Below, piece by piece: positions 25,340-34,620 of a stretch of 64,000 bases of DNA; the first letter of the stretch is position 1; every line of letters starts with the position of its first letter. A program made the position numbers and the translations under genes. Under the pieces are notes generated by a model. The model saw only the letters and a program-made list of their open reading frames with translations, was not told the DNA's origin and ran no database searches. The stretch spans positions 62,001-126,000 of the forward strand of contig CAVUMB010000004.1 in the NCBI GenBank assembly GCA_963742405.1, in the 5' to 3' direction. The stretch comes from JAGVSR01 sp963742405. Its GTDB lineage: Bacteria; Pseudomonadota; Alphaproteobacteria; Rhizobiales; Hyphomicrobiaceae.

Positions 25340-26581
25340 GTGTTGGGAACGCGCCCGGGTATCTTGATTATCGTTGAAAACCTGACCGTACCGCTCGACC
25401 GGCGCGTATGGCAGGAGGCGTGCGCACTGCGTGACGCCGGCTACAAGGTTTCTGTCATTTGCCCGAAGGGCGGTATTCACACCGCGCCCTATGAACTGCT
25501 CGATGGCGTGCATGTGTTCCGGCATCCGCTGCCGATCGAGGCGCGCGGAGCACTCGGTTACGTCGGGGAATATTCGACGGCACTCTTTTTCGAGTTTGTG
25601 CTGTCGATCAAGGCTTACTTCAAGGTTGGCTTCGATGTGGTTCAAGCGTGCAATCCGCCGGATCTGCTTTTCATTATCGGCGCTTTCTGGAAGTATCTAT
25701 TCGGCAAGCCGTTCGTATTCGATCATCACGATATCAACCCGGAACTCTATGAAGCCAAGTTTGGCCGGCGCGGTGCGTGGCATCAATTACTGCACTTTCT
25801 TGAACGCCAGACTTTTCGCGTTGCCGACGCGGCGATAGCTACCAACGAGACTTTCCGAGATATCGCGACCGGCCGTGGTGGCATGGAGAAGGACCGGGTT
25901 TTCATTGTGCGCTCGGTTCCCGATACGAGCCGCTTTCGGCGGGTGGCTGCAAATCCTCAGTTGCGCAACGGGCGCCGTCATTTGGTGGGCTTCGTCGGTA
26001 TCATGGGCGCGCAGGACGGCGTTGATCTCATGGTCGATGCGATGAATGTGATCGTCCACGACCTAGGCCGTCACGATGTCCAGGCGCTGATCGTCGGTAC
26101 GGGCACTGAGTTGCCGTATTTGACCAGTCTTTCGGCGCGGCACGGGCTTCAGGACTACATTACATTTCCTGGATTCCAGTCGGGGTTGAACCTGCTGACC
26201 GCGATGTCGACCTTCGATATCGGCATCATTCCTGACCCCAAAAACGTCTACAACGACAAAATCTGCATGAACAAAGTGCTGGAATACATGACGCTCGGCA
26301 TCCCGTTCGTGCAGTTTGATCTTGTCGAGGGCCGCAAGATGGCTGCGGGTGCGTCGCTGTATGCTGAAAACAATTCCCCGCTGTCGCTGGCGGGGTCGAT
26401 GTTGACACTGCTCGACGATGCGGAACTGCGTGAACGCACGGCCGCGGAAGGCGTTGCGCGGGCGAAATCTCTCCTGCGCTGGGACGAAGAGCGCGGTCGG
26501 TTGCTGGCAGCTTACGACTACGCGCTGGGCAGCCGGGCGCGGACAGCGGCACGCCCGGTGGAGATGCCAGTCCACGATTAG
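25340..26581 (+). CDS. Glycosyltransferase family 4
   Basis: The 413-residue enzyme has a GT-B fold sequence: an N-terminal acceptor domain (VENLTVPLDRRVWQEACALRDAGYKVSVICPKGG) and a C-terminal donor domain with GFVGIMGAQDGVDLMVDA, DVQALIVGTGTELPYL, and IIPDPKNVYNDKICMNKVLEYMTLGIPFVQFDLVEGR (the nucleotide-sugar-binding glutamate region). It transfers a sugar to the growing repeat unit on the cytoplasmic face; the sugar is unknown. The start is GTG at 25340 with GAAGGA upstream. It is the first gene of the polysaccharide locus and convergent with the flippase. Confidence 0.9.
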   Translation: MLGTRPGILIIVENLTVPLDRRVWQEACALRDAGYKVSVICPKGGIHTAPYELLDGVHVFRHPLPIEARGALGYVGEYSTALFFEFVLSIKAYFKVGFDVVQACNPPDLLFIIGAFWKYLFGKPFVFDHHDINPELYEAKFGRRGAWHQLLHFLERQTFRVADAAIATNETFRDIATGRGGMEKDRVFIVRSVPDTSRFRRVAANPQLRNGRRHLVGFVGIMGAQDGVDLMVDAMNVIVHDLGRHDVQALIVGTGTELPYLTSLSARHGLQDYITFPGFQSGLNLLTAMSTFDIGIIPDPKNVYNDKICMNKVLEYMTLGIPFVQFDLVEGRKMAAGASLYAENNSPLSLAGSMLTLLDDAELRERTAAEGVARAKSLLRWDEERGRLLAAYDYALGSRARTAARPVEMPVHD

Positions 26582-26611
26582 GCCGGTGGCAGTTTTTCTG
26601 AGATGATCGAA

Positions 26612-28060
26612 TTATGTGCGCAGCAGGTCATGGAGACGGCTGCGAGTTTCTGGCATCAGCGCGGCGGCCGTGGCCGTGATGACGCTGAGCGCCAGCATGA
26701 GTGCGAGTGCGCGTGGCAGCAAAGGAGTTGGCGTTGTTGCGATGAGCGCGGTGCCGGCTGCCAGCGCCGCCGGGAGTAGAAATGCGGCGCGCCGCGCCAA
26801 TAAAGCCGAAAGGCCTTTCGCATGTGCATCCATGCGCCAAACAATGTACGCCAGCGAGGCGACCTCTCCGAAAAATCCCATCGCGGCTACGGCTTCGAGG
26901 CCCAGTCCGTAGGCTGCGACGGCAATGGCAGGTATGAGCGCCAGGGACCTGATCAAGCCTGCGATCAGGAACGGCTTCGTTTCACCGGTCGATAGCAGAA
27001 CCATTCCGGGCACGGCTTGCAGCATTCGCACCGCCCACATGGCGGCCAGCCATGCCATTACCCCGCCGAGACCGCTGAAATTCGCCCCGAAGGCGACCTC
27101 TAGAATGAGGCCACCCATCAGCATCGCCGTCACGAGATAGACCGCGGCGACGATCGTCGTGGCTTCCGTCATGGCGGCAAACTGCCGGGCCAGACGAGCA
27201 GCGTCGCCGCGCGCTGCAGCAAAGATCGGCAACATCAGCGACTGGCCAACTTTGGCGGCGATCAGGCCGGGAACCATCGCGACCATGAAAGCGGCGCTGT
27301 AGCCGGCGAGTTCCTCGATGCCGATCAGCCGGCCAATGACGATGCGATCGCCGTGATAGACCGCGATGAGCGGAAATGCGCTGAGCCAGATCGGCCAGCC
27401 GAAGTCGAATAGCCGCTTCAGCACTGAAAAATCGACGTTCAGCGCATAAGTTCGCTCGGCGACAGCATGGGAGACGAGGAGCGTCACGCCGGCCTGGATC
27501 AGCGACAGCCAGACGACAGCGTGAAAATCGGGAATGTAAGTGATGACCGGCCACGCTAAAAGCAGGGCGGTGGCCTGGGGTAGAATTTCAATCCACAGAA
27601 ACGGTCGGTTATCGAGCCGGCGCTGCGCCCGTCGGCAGTCGAGATGTTGAAAGCCCTTGATCAGCGGTACGAGTGCAATCGCGGCTAAGGCGCTTTCAGC
27701 CGCCGGTATGGCAAAAAATCCAGCGATGGACCCTGCGGATATAAAGAGAACGGTGCCGATAAAGAGGCCGCGAATGACGAGCGCGGTGTGATTGGCGGCG
27801 ACGAAGTGTGGCTCGTCACCGTCGGGTGCCTGGATGATGAGCCGGTCGACGCCGAGGTCTGTGAGGCCGTCGAGCAGCTGCAACAAAAGCGTCAACAAGG
27901 CGGCGACGCCGAAGTCGCCTTTGGCAAGCATGTGGCCGAGAAGTGCATTGCGTGCGAACGAGAGAAATTGGGATGCGGCGAAACCGGACATCAGCAGCGC
28001 GCCCTGTCCGGCAATGCGGCGGCTCAGGTTCGGCGCTGCGGACGCTGGCGTCGGTTGCAT
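26612..28060 (-). CDS. Wzx-type oligosaccharide flippase
   Basis: About 482 residues with twelve or more hydrophobic segments, matching the polysaccharide transporter (MATE/MVF-like) family. The start of the fold is visible as RIAGQGALLMSGFAASQFLSFARNALLGHMLAKGDFGVAALL. It would move undecaprenyl-linked repeat units across the inner membrane. The start is the ATG at 28060, with AAGGA nine bases upstream; longer upstream in-frame sequence overlaps the neighbouring glycosyltransferase. It follows that gene by five bases, so flippase and glycosyltransferases share a transcript. Confidence 0.9.
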   Translation of the reverse strand: MQPTPASAAPNLSRRIAGQGALLMSGFAASQFLSFARNALLGHMLAKGDFGVAALLTLLLQLLDGLTDLGVDRLIIQAPDGDEPHFVAANHTALVIRGLFIGTVLFISAGSIAGFFAIPAAESALAAIALVPLIKGFQHLDCRRAQRRLDNRPFLWIEILPQATALLLAWPVITYIPDFHAVVWLSLIQAGVTLLVSHAVAERTYALNVDFSVLKRLFDFGWPIWLSAFPLIAVYHGDRIVIGRLIGIEELAGYSAAFMVAMVPGLIAAKVGQSLMLPIFAAARGDAARLARQFAAMTEATTIVAAVYLVTAMLMGGLILEVAFGANFSGLGGVMAWLAAMWAVRMLQAVPGMVLLSTGETKPFLIAGLIRSLALIPAIAVAAYGLGLEAVAAMGFFGEVASLAYIVWRMDAHAKGLSALLARRAAFLLPAALAAGTALIATTPTPLLPRALALMLALSVITATAAALMPETRSRLHDLLRT

Positions 28061-28065
28061 GGTTG

Positions 28066-28884
28066 TCAATCCTTGCCGGCTGCATTCAGGCGTGGCAAAC
28101 GGCGCAGAAGGCCAGCATACGGCCGGGCAGCGAGGCGACAAGCTTCGCGATCAAGCCCCGATCCCGACAGGCGAAGAAGTGCGCATGTCGTCTGCATCCA
28201 GCGCGGTCGAAGTGCGTGGCTCCATTTGGCGCGGAACGCCTCTTGGGCATAATGAAAGTCGTCGCTCTTGTTGCCGCCTGACAGGTGCAGCAAATGGAAG
28301 TCGATGACCCAGGCACTGTGGCCGGCAACGTCGGCGTTGAGGCAGAGGTCGGGACCGTAAAAGTGGAAGCCCTCAAGATCGACCGAACAGCCGATGCGCG
28401 CGCTGCGCTTCAGCACGATAAAGTTTTCGTCGAGGCTCATGACTTTCTGCGGCAGGTTACCGGAGTTGCGGTCGGCGCCATGCGGATCGGATATGCGGTG
28501 CGCCAGGCTGCCGGGAGCGAGGCCACCGGCGTTGCCGGCGAGTGCCCAATTGGTATCGCGTGCGTCCAGTTCGGCGAGGCAGAGATCGAGCTTTTCGATA
28601 CCGTCGGTGATGAGGCGGACGTCTTGGTGGCACAGGATGACATACCGGCCGCGTGCGGCATTGATCAGCGCGTTGAGACCCCTATAGGCGCCGGTTTGGT
28701 GCGGCCCGGAGTTGTCGATGTAGAGGATTTCCGAATTCATCGAGTTAAAGCCGCCCGACGCAAACGTCTCGCGCATGGCGTCGAACTGATCCGGCTTGTT
28801 GACCAGCGTGGCGATGGTGTATCGCGGGGGGCGTGCTGCGGTGCACGGCAGAGCAACATTGATCATCGGCTCAATGTCGGTCAT
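28066..28884 (-). CDS. Glycosyltransferase-like protein (GT-A type)
   Basis: The 272-residue protein shows a GT2-like nucleotide-binding half: YTIATLVNKPDQFDAMRETF, EILYIDNSG, and GRYVILCHQDVRLITDGIEKLD, where HQDV replaces the usual D-x-D. A C-terminal part carries GFHFYGPDLCLNADVAGHSAWVIDFHLLHLSGG. This layout is seen in small glycosyltransferases of EPS loci. The ATG at 28884 overlaps the stop of the upstream rhamnosyltransferase-like gene (ATGA), a translational coupling that decides the start. Donor and acceptor are unknown. Confidence 0.8.
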   Translation of the reverse strand: MTDIEPMINVALPCTAARPPRYTIATLVNKPDQFDAMRETFASGGFNSMNSEILYIDNSGPHQTGAYRGLNALINAARGRYVILCHQDVRLITDGIEKLDLCLAELDARDTNWALAGNAGGLAPGSLAHRISDPHGADRNSGNLPQKVMSLDENFIVLKRSARIGCSVDLEGFHFYGPDLCLNADVAGHSAWVIDFHLLHLSGGNKSDDFHYAQEAFRAKWSHALRPRWMQTTCALLRLSGSGLDREACRLAARPYAGLLRRLPRLNAAGKD

Positions 28885-29882
28885 GAGGCGGTCTCGATAT
28901 TCGGTGCGGTTGATCTGTCGACGTCCGGCTCGCAATAGCCGTCGCGCCATTGCCGTCGCGCCGACCATACCGCTTGCCACGTTGCGGCGGCTTCGCGGGT
29001 CTCGGCATTTGGTCTGACGCGCGCAAGGATGGTGCAGGCGAGCCAGCGTGAAAGCGGCCAAAGCGCCAAGAGGTTTTGTCCGATGGCCTCGGTGCCGCGG
29101 GGCCAATGACGGGCGATGAGGGTCGATTTTGCCGCGAGCAGCTTGATCATCTTGCCAGCGCGGGTGGTCTCGGATGCGCCGCCGTAATGGATGATGGTTG
29201 CATCGGGCGTCACCATTGGCCGCGCGCCGATGCGGCGGGCGCGAGAGCACAAGTCGGCTTCCTCGCCATACATGAAGAACACCGGGTCAAAGCCGTCGAG
29301 CGTCTGCCACGTTGATCGCGGGAGAAGCAGGAAGCAGCCGGACACGATGTCGACCTGACGGACGCTGTCGCGCAGCCAGCCGCCATAGGCTTCCGGGTTG
29401 AAGAGCGGTGAATTCGGTAAAAGCGCTGCCAGTCCCGAAGCGCGCATCGCAAGATTCCATGGCGTAATGCGCTGCCAGCATGAGGCGGGGTTGAGACGTC
29501 CGTCGCCAAAGATCGTTCGGCCGCCCCAAATGAGGGCTTTCGGATTTTCGCGCGCGAAGGCGACGAGGCGGTCGATGGCGCGGTCGGTTACGACCGTGTC
29601 CGGATTGAGCAACAGGAGATAGTTCCCCGTGGCGTGCCTGGCGCCGAGGTTATTGCCGCGGCCGAAGCCGATGTTATCGACTCGGCGGATGAGTGCCGGT
29701 CGTGCGGGATGATTGGCGATTGCATCGGCCGAGCCGTCGGTCGAGGCGTTATCGACGACGATGATTTCATAGGCAACGTCGCGCGTTTCACGCACCACGG
29801 ACGCGATGGCGGCCAGCGTCATCTCGCGGGTGTTGTAACTGACGATCACGATCGAAACGTCGATCTGGCGGGTGGGGATCAC
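28881..29882 (-). CDS. Glycosyltransferase family 2 (rhamnosyltransferase-like)
   Basis: The 333-residue enzyme begins with the GT2 signature VSIVIVSYNTREMTLAAIASV, followed by EIIVVDNASTDGSADA, the glycine-rich IGFGRGNNLGARHATGNYLLLLNPDTVV (D-x-D equivalent in NPDT) and SGCFLLLPRSTW...FFMYGEEADLCSRARRIG. This is the WbbL-like group, often rhamnosyltransferases. That fits with rfbC elsewhere in the window, but the sugar is inferred. The start is GTG at 29882, with GGAG eight bases upstream. It is first in a three-gene run with the next glycosyltransferase and the flippase. Confidence 0.9.
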   Translation of the reverse strand: MIPTRQIDVSIVIVSYNTREMTLAAIASVVRETRDVAYEIIVVDNASTDGSADAIANHPARPALIRRVDNIGFGRGNNLGARHATGNYLLLLNPDTVVTDRAIDRLVAFARENPKALIWGGRTIFGDGRLNPASCWQRITPWNLAMRASGLAALLPNSPLFNPEAYGGWLRDSVRQVDIVSGCFLLLPRSTWQTLDGFDPVFFMYGEEADLCSRARRIGARPMVTPDATIIHYGGASETTRAGKMIKLLAAKSTLIARHWPRGTEAIGQNLLALWPLSRWLACTILARVRPNAETREAAATWQAVWSARRQWRDGYCEPDVDRSTAPNIETAS

Positions 29883-30063
29883 GCGCGGGGCTCCAAGGCA
29901 ATCCGCTCGCCGGTTAACACTTCGTTAACGGCGCGAGGCGGATCAGCGGTCGGTTCAAAGACAACATGCGCGACCTGCTTGAGGAAACGATTAACGCGGC
30001 TCGGGCAAACTGCCGTTGATTCGCGCTTGGCGTTTGCCAGGCTCACTCAGGGTCAGCAATTCC

Positions 30064-31338
30064 ATGCTTCACGCCTCGCTTGAGCGCACTGACGTCCACT
30101 CCGCCGACCGGTCGCGTTGTGAATTCGACGGAATTATCTGCATTGGCGGTTCGGACTGGTGGTACCACAACCGCGGTCATTTCGATTTCCAGGTTATGCG
30201 CCGTTTCGCGCGGAACATGCCGGTGCTGTTCGTCAATTCTCTGGGCGTGCGCATTCCCGACGCGTCAAAGCCGGGGCAGTTCGCGGGCAAGGTGCAGCGC
30301 AAGCTCAAGAGCCTCGCCCGCGGCGTGGTCAACGTCGAGAACAACTTCTGGGTGTTCTCGCCGGTCAGTATACCAGGGAGTGCTGGGAAAAAGATCTCGG
30401 GCTTCGCGCTGGCTCCGCAAATTCGCTTTGCTGCCCGCCGAGCCGGCATCACCCGCCCGCTGCTCTGGATGCACTGTCCGGCTGGCGCGGATTTGATCGA
30501 AAACTTGAACCCGGTGGGCGTCGTGATGCAGCGAACCGATCGGTTCGAAGCCTTTCCGGAGGGCGATCCGGTGCTTTTAACGCAGCAAGTGACGACTATC
30601 CGGCAGGCTGCGGATTTGGTGATCTACTGCGCGCCGCATCTGATGGCGGAAGAGACAACCAAAGTGCGCCGGCAATTACTCGTCACACACGGGGTTGATG
30701 TTGCCACGTTCGTCGCCGAGGGGTCAAAGCGCGCGCCAGGCCCGTCCGATGTTGCAATTTTGCCCAAGCCCCGCGTCGGCTTTATCGGCGGCATCGATGC
30801 TCACACCTTCGATCCGGTACTGTTTCATGCCGTGGCGCGGCAGATGCCGGATGTCATGTTCGTTATGATCGGGAGCTGTTCGTTGCCTGATGGCTGGTGT
30901 GATCTTGCCAACGTGCGTTTTCTCGGTCGCAAGCCGTACGACATCATCGCCCGCTACATGGCCGCGATGGACGTCTTGATCATGCCCTGGAACAAGAGCG
31001 AGTGGATTCGGGCCTGCAATCCGATCAAGTTGAAAGAATATCTCGCCGTTGGACGGCCGGTCGTGACAACTGATTTTCCGGCGCTTGACGGTTGGCGGGA
31101 TCTCGTTCGCGTGGCCGACGATCCGCAAAGTTTTACGCGCGCGATCCGCGCGGCCTTGTCGGAGGACCATAATCCCGCACCAGCGCGGGCCCGCGTCGCC
31201 ACAGAGACCTGGAATGCGAAAGCTCAGAGCATCCTGGATGCCGTGACGGAATTGGGGCTCATTCATCGCCCCGCCCTTGCGCCCGCGTCGTGGAGCGGAG
31301 CACTGCGGGCGGCCCTCGCGCCAAGCGCCCCGGGTTAA
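30064..31338 (+). CDS. Glycosyltransferase (GT-B, WcaK/GT4-like)
   Basis: About 424 residues. GT-B features include an N-terminal domain (FDGIICIGGSDWWYHNRGHFDFQVMRRFARNMPVLFVNSLGVRIP) and a donor domain with PRVGFIGGIDAHTFDP, VMFVMIGSCSLP, FLGRKPYDIIARYMAAMDVLIMPWNKSEW and NPIKLKEYLAVGRPVVTT. The start is the ATG at 30064 with AGGG upstream. It diverges from the rhamnosyltransferase-like gene across a 181-base promoter gap and precedes the acyltransferase by six bases. Confidence 0.88.
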   Translation: MLHASLERTDVHSADRSRCEFDGIICIGGSDWWYHNRGHFDFQVMRRFARNMPVLFVNSLGVRIPDASKPGQFAGKVQRKLKSLARGVVNVENNFWVFSPVSIPGSAGKKISGFALAPQIRFAARRAGITRPLLWMHCPAGADLIENLNPVGVVMQRTDRFEAFPEGDPVLLTQQVTTIRQAADLVIYCAPHLMAEETTKVRRQLLVTHGVDVATFVAEGSKRAPGPSDVAILPKPRVGFIGGIDAHTFDPVLFHAVARQMPDVMFVMIGSCSLPDGWCDLANVRFLGRKPYDIIARYMAAMDVLIMPWNKSEWIRACNPIKLKEYLAVGRPVVTTDFPALDGWRDLVRVADDPQSFTRAIRAALSEDHNPAPARARVATETWNAKAQSILDAVTELGLIHRPALAPASWSGALRAALAPSAPG

Positions 31339-31344
31339 TCGGTT

Positions 31345-33234
31345 ATGAGTGGATCAAGTCAAAGCTATCGTCCCGATATTGATGGCTTGCGGGCCGTCGC
31401 GGTGCTGTCCGTCGTGCTCTATCACGCTGGCGTGCCTATGCTTCCGGGAGGGTTCGTTGGCGTTGATATCTTCTTTGTCATTTCCGGATTTCTGATCACA
31501 CGCATCATTGCCGGCGAGATCGCCGATGATCGCTTTTCGATCGTGCGGTTCTACGAGCGGCGCATGCGGCGGATTTTTCCTGCGCTGTTTGTCATGCTCG
31601 GTGTGTCGAGCATCATAGCCAGCGTAGTTCTGTTGCCGGTAGAGATGCTCGATTTCGGGCACAGTCTGGCGGCTGCAACCCTGTTTGTATCGAACGTCTT
31701 CTTTTGGCAGACGGCCGATTACTTCGGTGGTCCTGCGCACTTGAAACCGCTGCTGCATACATGGTCGCTCGCCGTCGAGGAGCAGTTCTATATCATTCTG
31801 CCGCTGCTGCTGCTGGTATTGGCTCGGGTGACGCGCCAGCGAACCATGCACGTGTTGCTGGCATTGACGGCTATGTCGTTCGTGATCTCCGTGTGGGCCG
31901 TAGCGGAGAAGCCGAATGCCGCCTTTTATCTTCTCCCGACCCGGTTTTGGGAGTTGATGGCGGGGGCGCTTTTGGCTTTGGGTGCCTTGCCAGCAGTCAC
32001 TTCACGGCGGGTTGCAAGCTGCACGGCCAGCATTGGCGTGATTCTAATCGCTGTCTCCATTTTTAGCTTTTCCAGTGCGACGGCCTTTCCCGGAGCACAC
32101 GCCCTGTTGCCGGTGTTGGGGACCGTGCTGATCATTCACGCAGGAATTTTCACGCGCGATTCTGGCGTGGCACGAGCCCTGAGTTTGCCGCCGGTGGTCT
32201 TCGTCGGTATGGTTTCTTATTCTTTCTATCTCTGGCACTGGCCGGTCCTGACGTTTGCTCGGATATGGCGCGGCGAAGTTCTTGGTTCCAGCGAAACGGC
32301 TTTGCTGGTCGGCGTAAGTTTTGTGCTTGCCGTCCTATCGTGGCGGTTTGTCGAGACGCCGTTTCGCGAGCGCCGTGTCGCTGCCGCCCCGCGACCGCTG
32401 TTTGGTGCGGCGGCACTCGCCATGACGGTGACGCTGGTGTTTGGTGTCGTTGCGCACATTTCACAAGGTTGGACGCAACGGCATGACGGCTACGTCCCGC
32501 CGCTGATCGCCGGACTGGAACGAATGAAACTTGGTGTGTGCTTCTTGACGGACACGCAGCGACCCGATGCGTGGGCCGGTGATGAATCCTGTCGCCATGG
32601 ACCTTCGGGTGCGCCGCTCGTGATTGTGTGGGGCGACAGTTTTGCAGCGCATCTCATGCCGGGGCTCATGGATGAGGCGCCGCGTCGATTTCAATTGGTC
32701 CAGATGACGGCTGGCGGCTGTCCGCCATTGCCGGATCTTGATATTTCCAACCGTCCGCATTGCCGGGCCTTTAATGCGCTCGTTCTTGCCGAGATCGAAA
32801 AGCTGCGGCCGGATATCGTCGTCGTCTCGGCGCGATGGGATCTCTATATGCCCCGCGTCGCCAACTCGGCGCAGATCAGCGCGATGTTGCGACGTGTTTC
32901 AGCAATGGGTTCCCGCGTTATCGCCGTTGGTTCGAGCCCAACATTTGATTTTGCCAGTCCGTATGACTTCGTTTATCGCAGCGGCCGTGCGTCGGCGCGT
33001 GCACACGATCGGCCGGCCGTCATTGCCGAACCGTCCGCTTCAGTCTTCGACCCTGCGCCACTGTTCTGCACCGGTGAGCGCTGCGACCTCGTCGGCGAGG
33101 CAGGCTTTCTCTTCTTTGATGGCGGGCATTTCTCCGTCGAAGGCAGCCGCCGCGTGGCGCGAAGCCTTATTCCGATGATCGACGGCCTTCTAGTAAGCCA
33201 GTCCGAAGTCCAAACATCAGCCGCAAGCCACTAA
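31345..33234 (+). CDS. OafA/YrhL-type O-acyltransferase with C-terminal SGNH domain
   Basis: The 629-residue protein has the acyltransferase-3 membrane domain in residues 1-360: YRPDIDGLRAVAVLSVVLYHAG with the catalytic-type His, FVGVDIFFVISGFLIT, FYERRMRRIFPALF. A periplasmic SGNH hydrolase-like domain follows: VIVWGDSFAAHLMPG with the Ser, and a late DGGHFSVEGS with the His. Such fusions add acetyl or other acyl groups to surface polysaccharide. It is six bases downstream of the glycosyltransferase and convergent with the polymerase gene. Confidence 0.92.
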   Translation: MSGSSQSYRPDIDGLRAVAVLSVVLYHAGVPMLPGGFVGVDIFFVISGFLITRIIAGEIADDRFSIVRFYERRMRRIFPALFVMLGVSSIIASVVLLPVEMLDFGHSLAAATLFVSNVFFWQTADYFGGPAHLKPLLHTWSLAVEEQFYIILPLLLLVLARVTRQRTMHVLLALTAMSFVISVWAVAEKPNAAFYLLPTRFWELMAGALLALGALPAVTSRRVASCTASIGVILIAVSIFSFSSATAFPGAHALLPVLGTVLIIHAGIFTRDSGVARALSLPPVVFVGMVSYSFYLWHWPVLTFARIWRGEVLGSSETALLVGVSFVLAVLSWRFVETPFRERRVAAAPRPLFGAAALAMTVTLVFGVVAHISQGWTQRHDGYVPPLIAGLERMKLGVCFLTDTQRPDAWAGDESCRHGPSGAPLVIVWGDSFAAHLMPGLMDEAPRRFQLVQMTAGGCPPLPDLDISNRPHCRAFNALVLAEIEKLRPDIVVVSARWDLYMPRVANSAQISAMLRRVSAMGSRVIAVGSSPTFDFASPYDFVYRSGRASARAHDRPAVIAEPSASVFDPAPLFCTGERCDLVGEAGFLFFDGGHFSVEGSRRVARSLIPMIDGLLVSQSEVQTSAASH

Positions 33235-33260
33235 ACAGAACGGGAATCGGCGCAGCCGTC

Positions 33261-34583
33261 CTAAGCTGGCAGTGCTGAACCCGGTAGCGTGAGCGGCCGT
33301 TGCGGGCGAATGAAACTTGGGTGACGGCGGCGGACAGAGGTGTTTATTGTAGTCGCGGCAGTGGTGACTCGTCGGGGGTCGGCCAGCGCAGAGCCGAGGC
33401 CCAGGAAGAAGTAGAGCAGCGCGTGCGGTACGTTCCAGTAGTGAACCGTTGCGCCGAGCAGACAGATGGCTATGAGCGAGATCATCCACCCAGCCGACAT
33501 GCGCCGGCGCAACAGATCGGACGAACGTTGACCGCGCTTTACGACGCCGTAGCCAATCAAGAGAATGCCGGTGACAACTAGCAGAAGCGCGGGAATACCG
33601 GAACGCAGGGCGAGGACCAGCCAATAAGCGTCGATCGTCGATGAATACATCCATTTCGGACGCACCCAGTCAGCCATACCAATGCCGACCCACGGGCTGG
33701 TCCAAAGGTTCTCAAGGCCGTATTCCCAAATCATCATGCGATAGAAGCCGGTCCAAGGGTCGAACGTAGCAATCGAGATCAGGATCTGGACCGGGGGACG
33801 CTGTGCCGTCATGAGGACGCCAAGGTACAGGCCAACCGCTATCGCGAGCGTCATTTGGGTGCGCAGCGGAATGCGGTCCGTAGATTTGTTCCAGCCCATC
33901 ATGGCGAGCTGCATGGCGAGGCTTAAAAGGGGTGCCGACGACATGGCGAGGAGGGCGGCGATGGCCATGCCGGCTGCTCGGATGTAACGCCACGTGCGCT
34001 CGGGTTCGGACATCCACATGAGCGCGAACATGGCGGCGCAGTACGTGCCGTAATGGATCGGATGATCGAATGTCGATGCGGCACGCGCCAAGCCTTTGCG
34101 GAATTCCACCGCCGGCATCGGGTCGCCGCCAAGCAGCTTACGCAGCATCTCGTGGACGAAGTAGCTCCCGGTTATCGTGTCCAGTGTTGCAATCAATGCC
34201 GCTAGGATGATCGATACGAAGATCAGGCGCAGCGTGGCCTGGAGTGTTTCGAGATCGCGAATATAGGCACGTGCAATGAGGTAGGCGCCGAGGCTTTCCA
34301 GGGCCCATGATCCGCCGAACGCAAAGCCACCACTGCCGGCATGCCAAGTGAAAACGGACGTCTGCCAGATCGCCAGACCGAAGAAGGGAACGTCATAGAG
34401 TTGCAGCCTGCAATCGGGCCGCATCGCGAGGCGATAGAGCGCGAACGGGATGAACAGGAGAAAGACGACGCGGTGCGGCGACAAGCGCAGATCGCCGACA
34501 ACGAGCGAGAGCTCGGTCGGAGAAATGAAGCTCAGGATCACCAGCATGATCGGAAGCGGTGTCTTCCTGAAAGCATCCAGCAT
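33261..34583 (-). CDS. O-antigen ligase/Wzy-type polysaccharide polymerase
   Basis: The 440-residue membrane protein has about ten hydrophobic segments and a large periplasmic loop. The loop-flanking pattern RAASTFDHPIHYGTYCAAMFALM and the late WVGIGMADWVRPKWMYSSTIDAYWLVLALRSGI match the Wzy_C/O-antigen ligase superfamily. Given the flippase and Wzz-like gene in the locus, it is probably the repeat-unit polymerase. It is 37 bases downstream of the priming transferase on the same strand. Confidence 0.85.
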   Translation of the reverse strand: MLDAFRKTPLPIMLVILSFISPTELSLVVGDLRLSPHRVVFLLFIPFALYRLAMRPDCRLQLYDVPFFGLAIWQTSVFTWHAGSGGFAFGGSWALESLGAYLIARAYIRDLETLQATLRLIFVSIILAALIATLDTITGSYFVHEMLRKLLGGDPMPAVEFRKGLARAASTFDHPIHYGTYCAAMFALMWMSEPERTWRYIRAAGMAIAALLAMSSAPLLSLAMQLAMMGWNKSTDRIPLRTQMTLAIAVGLYLGVLMTAQRPPVQILISIATFDPWTGFYRMMIWEYGLENLWTSPWVGIGMADWVRPKWMYSSTIDAYWLVLALRSGIPALLLVVTGILLIGYGVVKRGQRSSDLLRRRMSAGWMISLIAICLLGATVHYWNVPHALLYFFLGLGSALADPRRVTTAATTINTSVRRRHPSFIRPQRPLTLPGSALPA

Positions 34584-34620
34584 TGACCCTTGTCCCTCCC
34601 CCTTGGGCCGGATCGGCAGG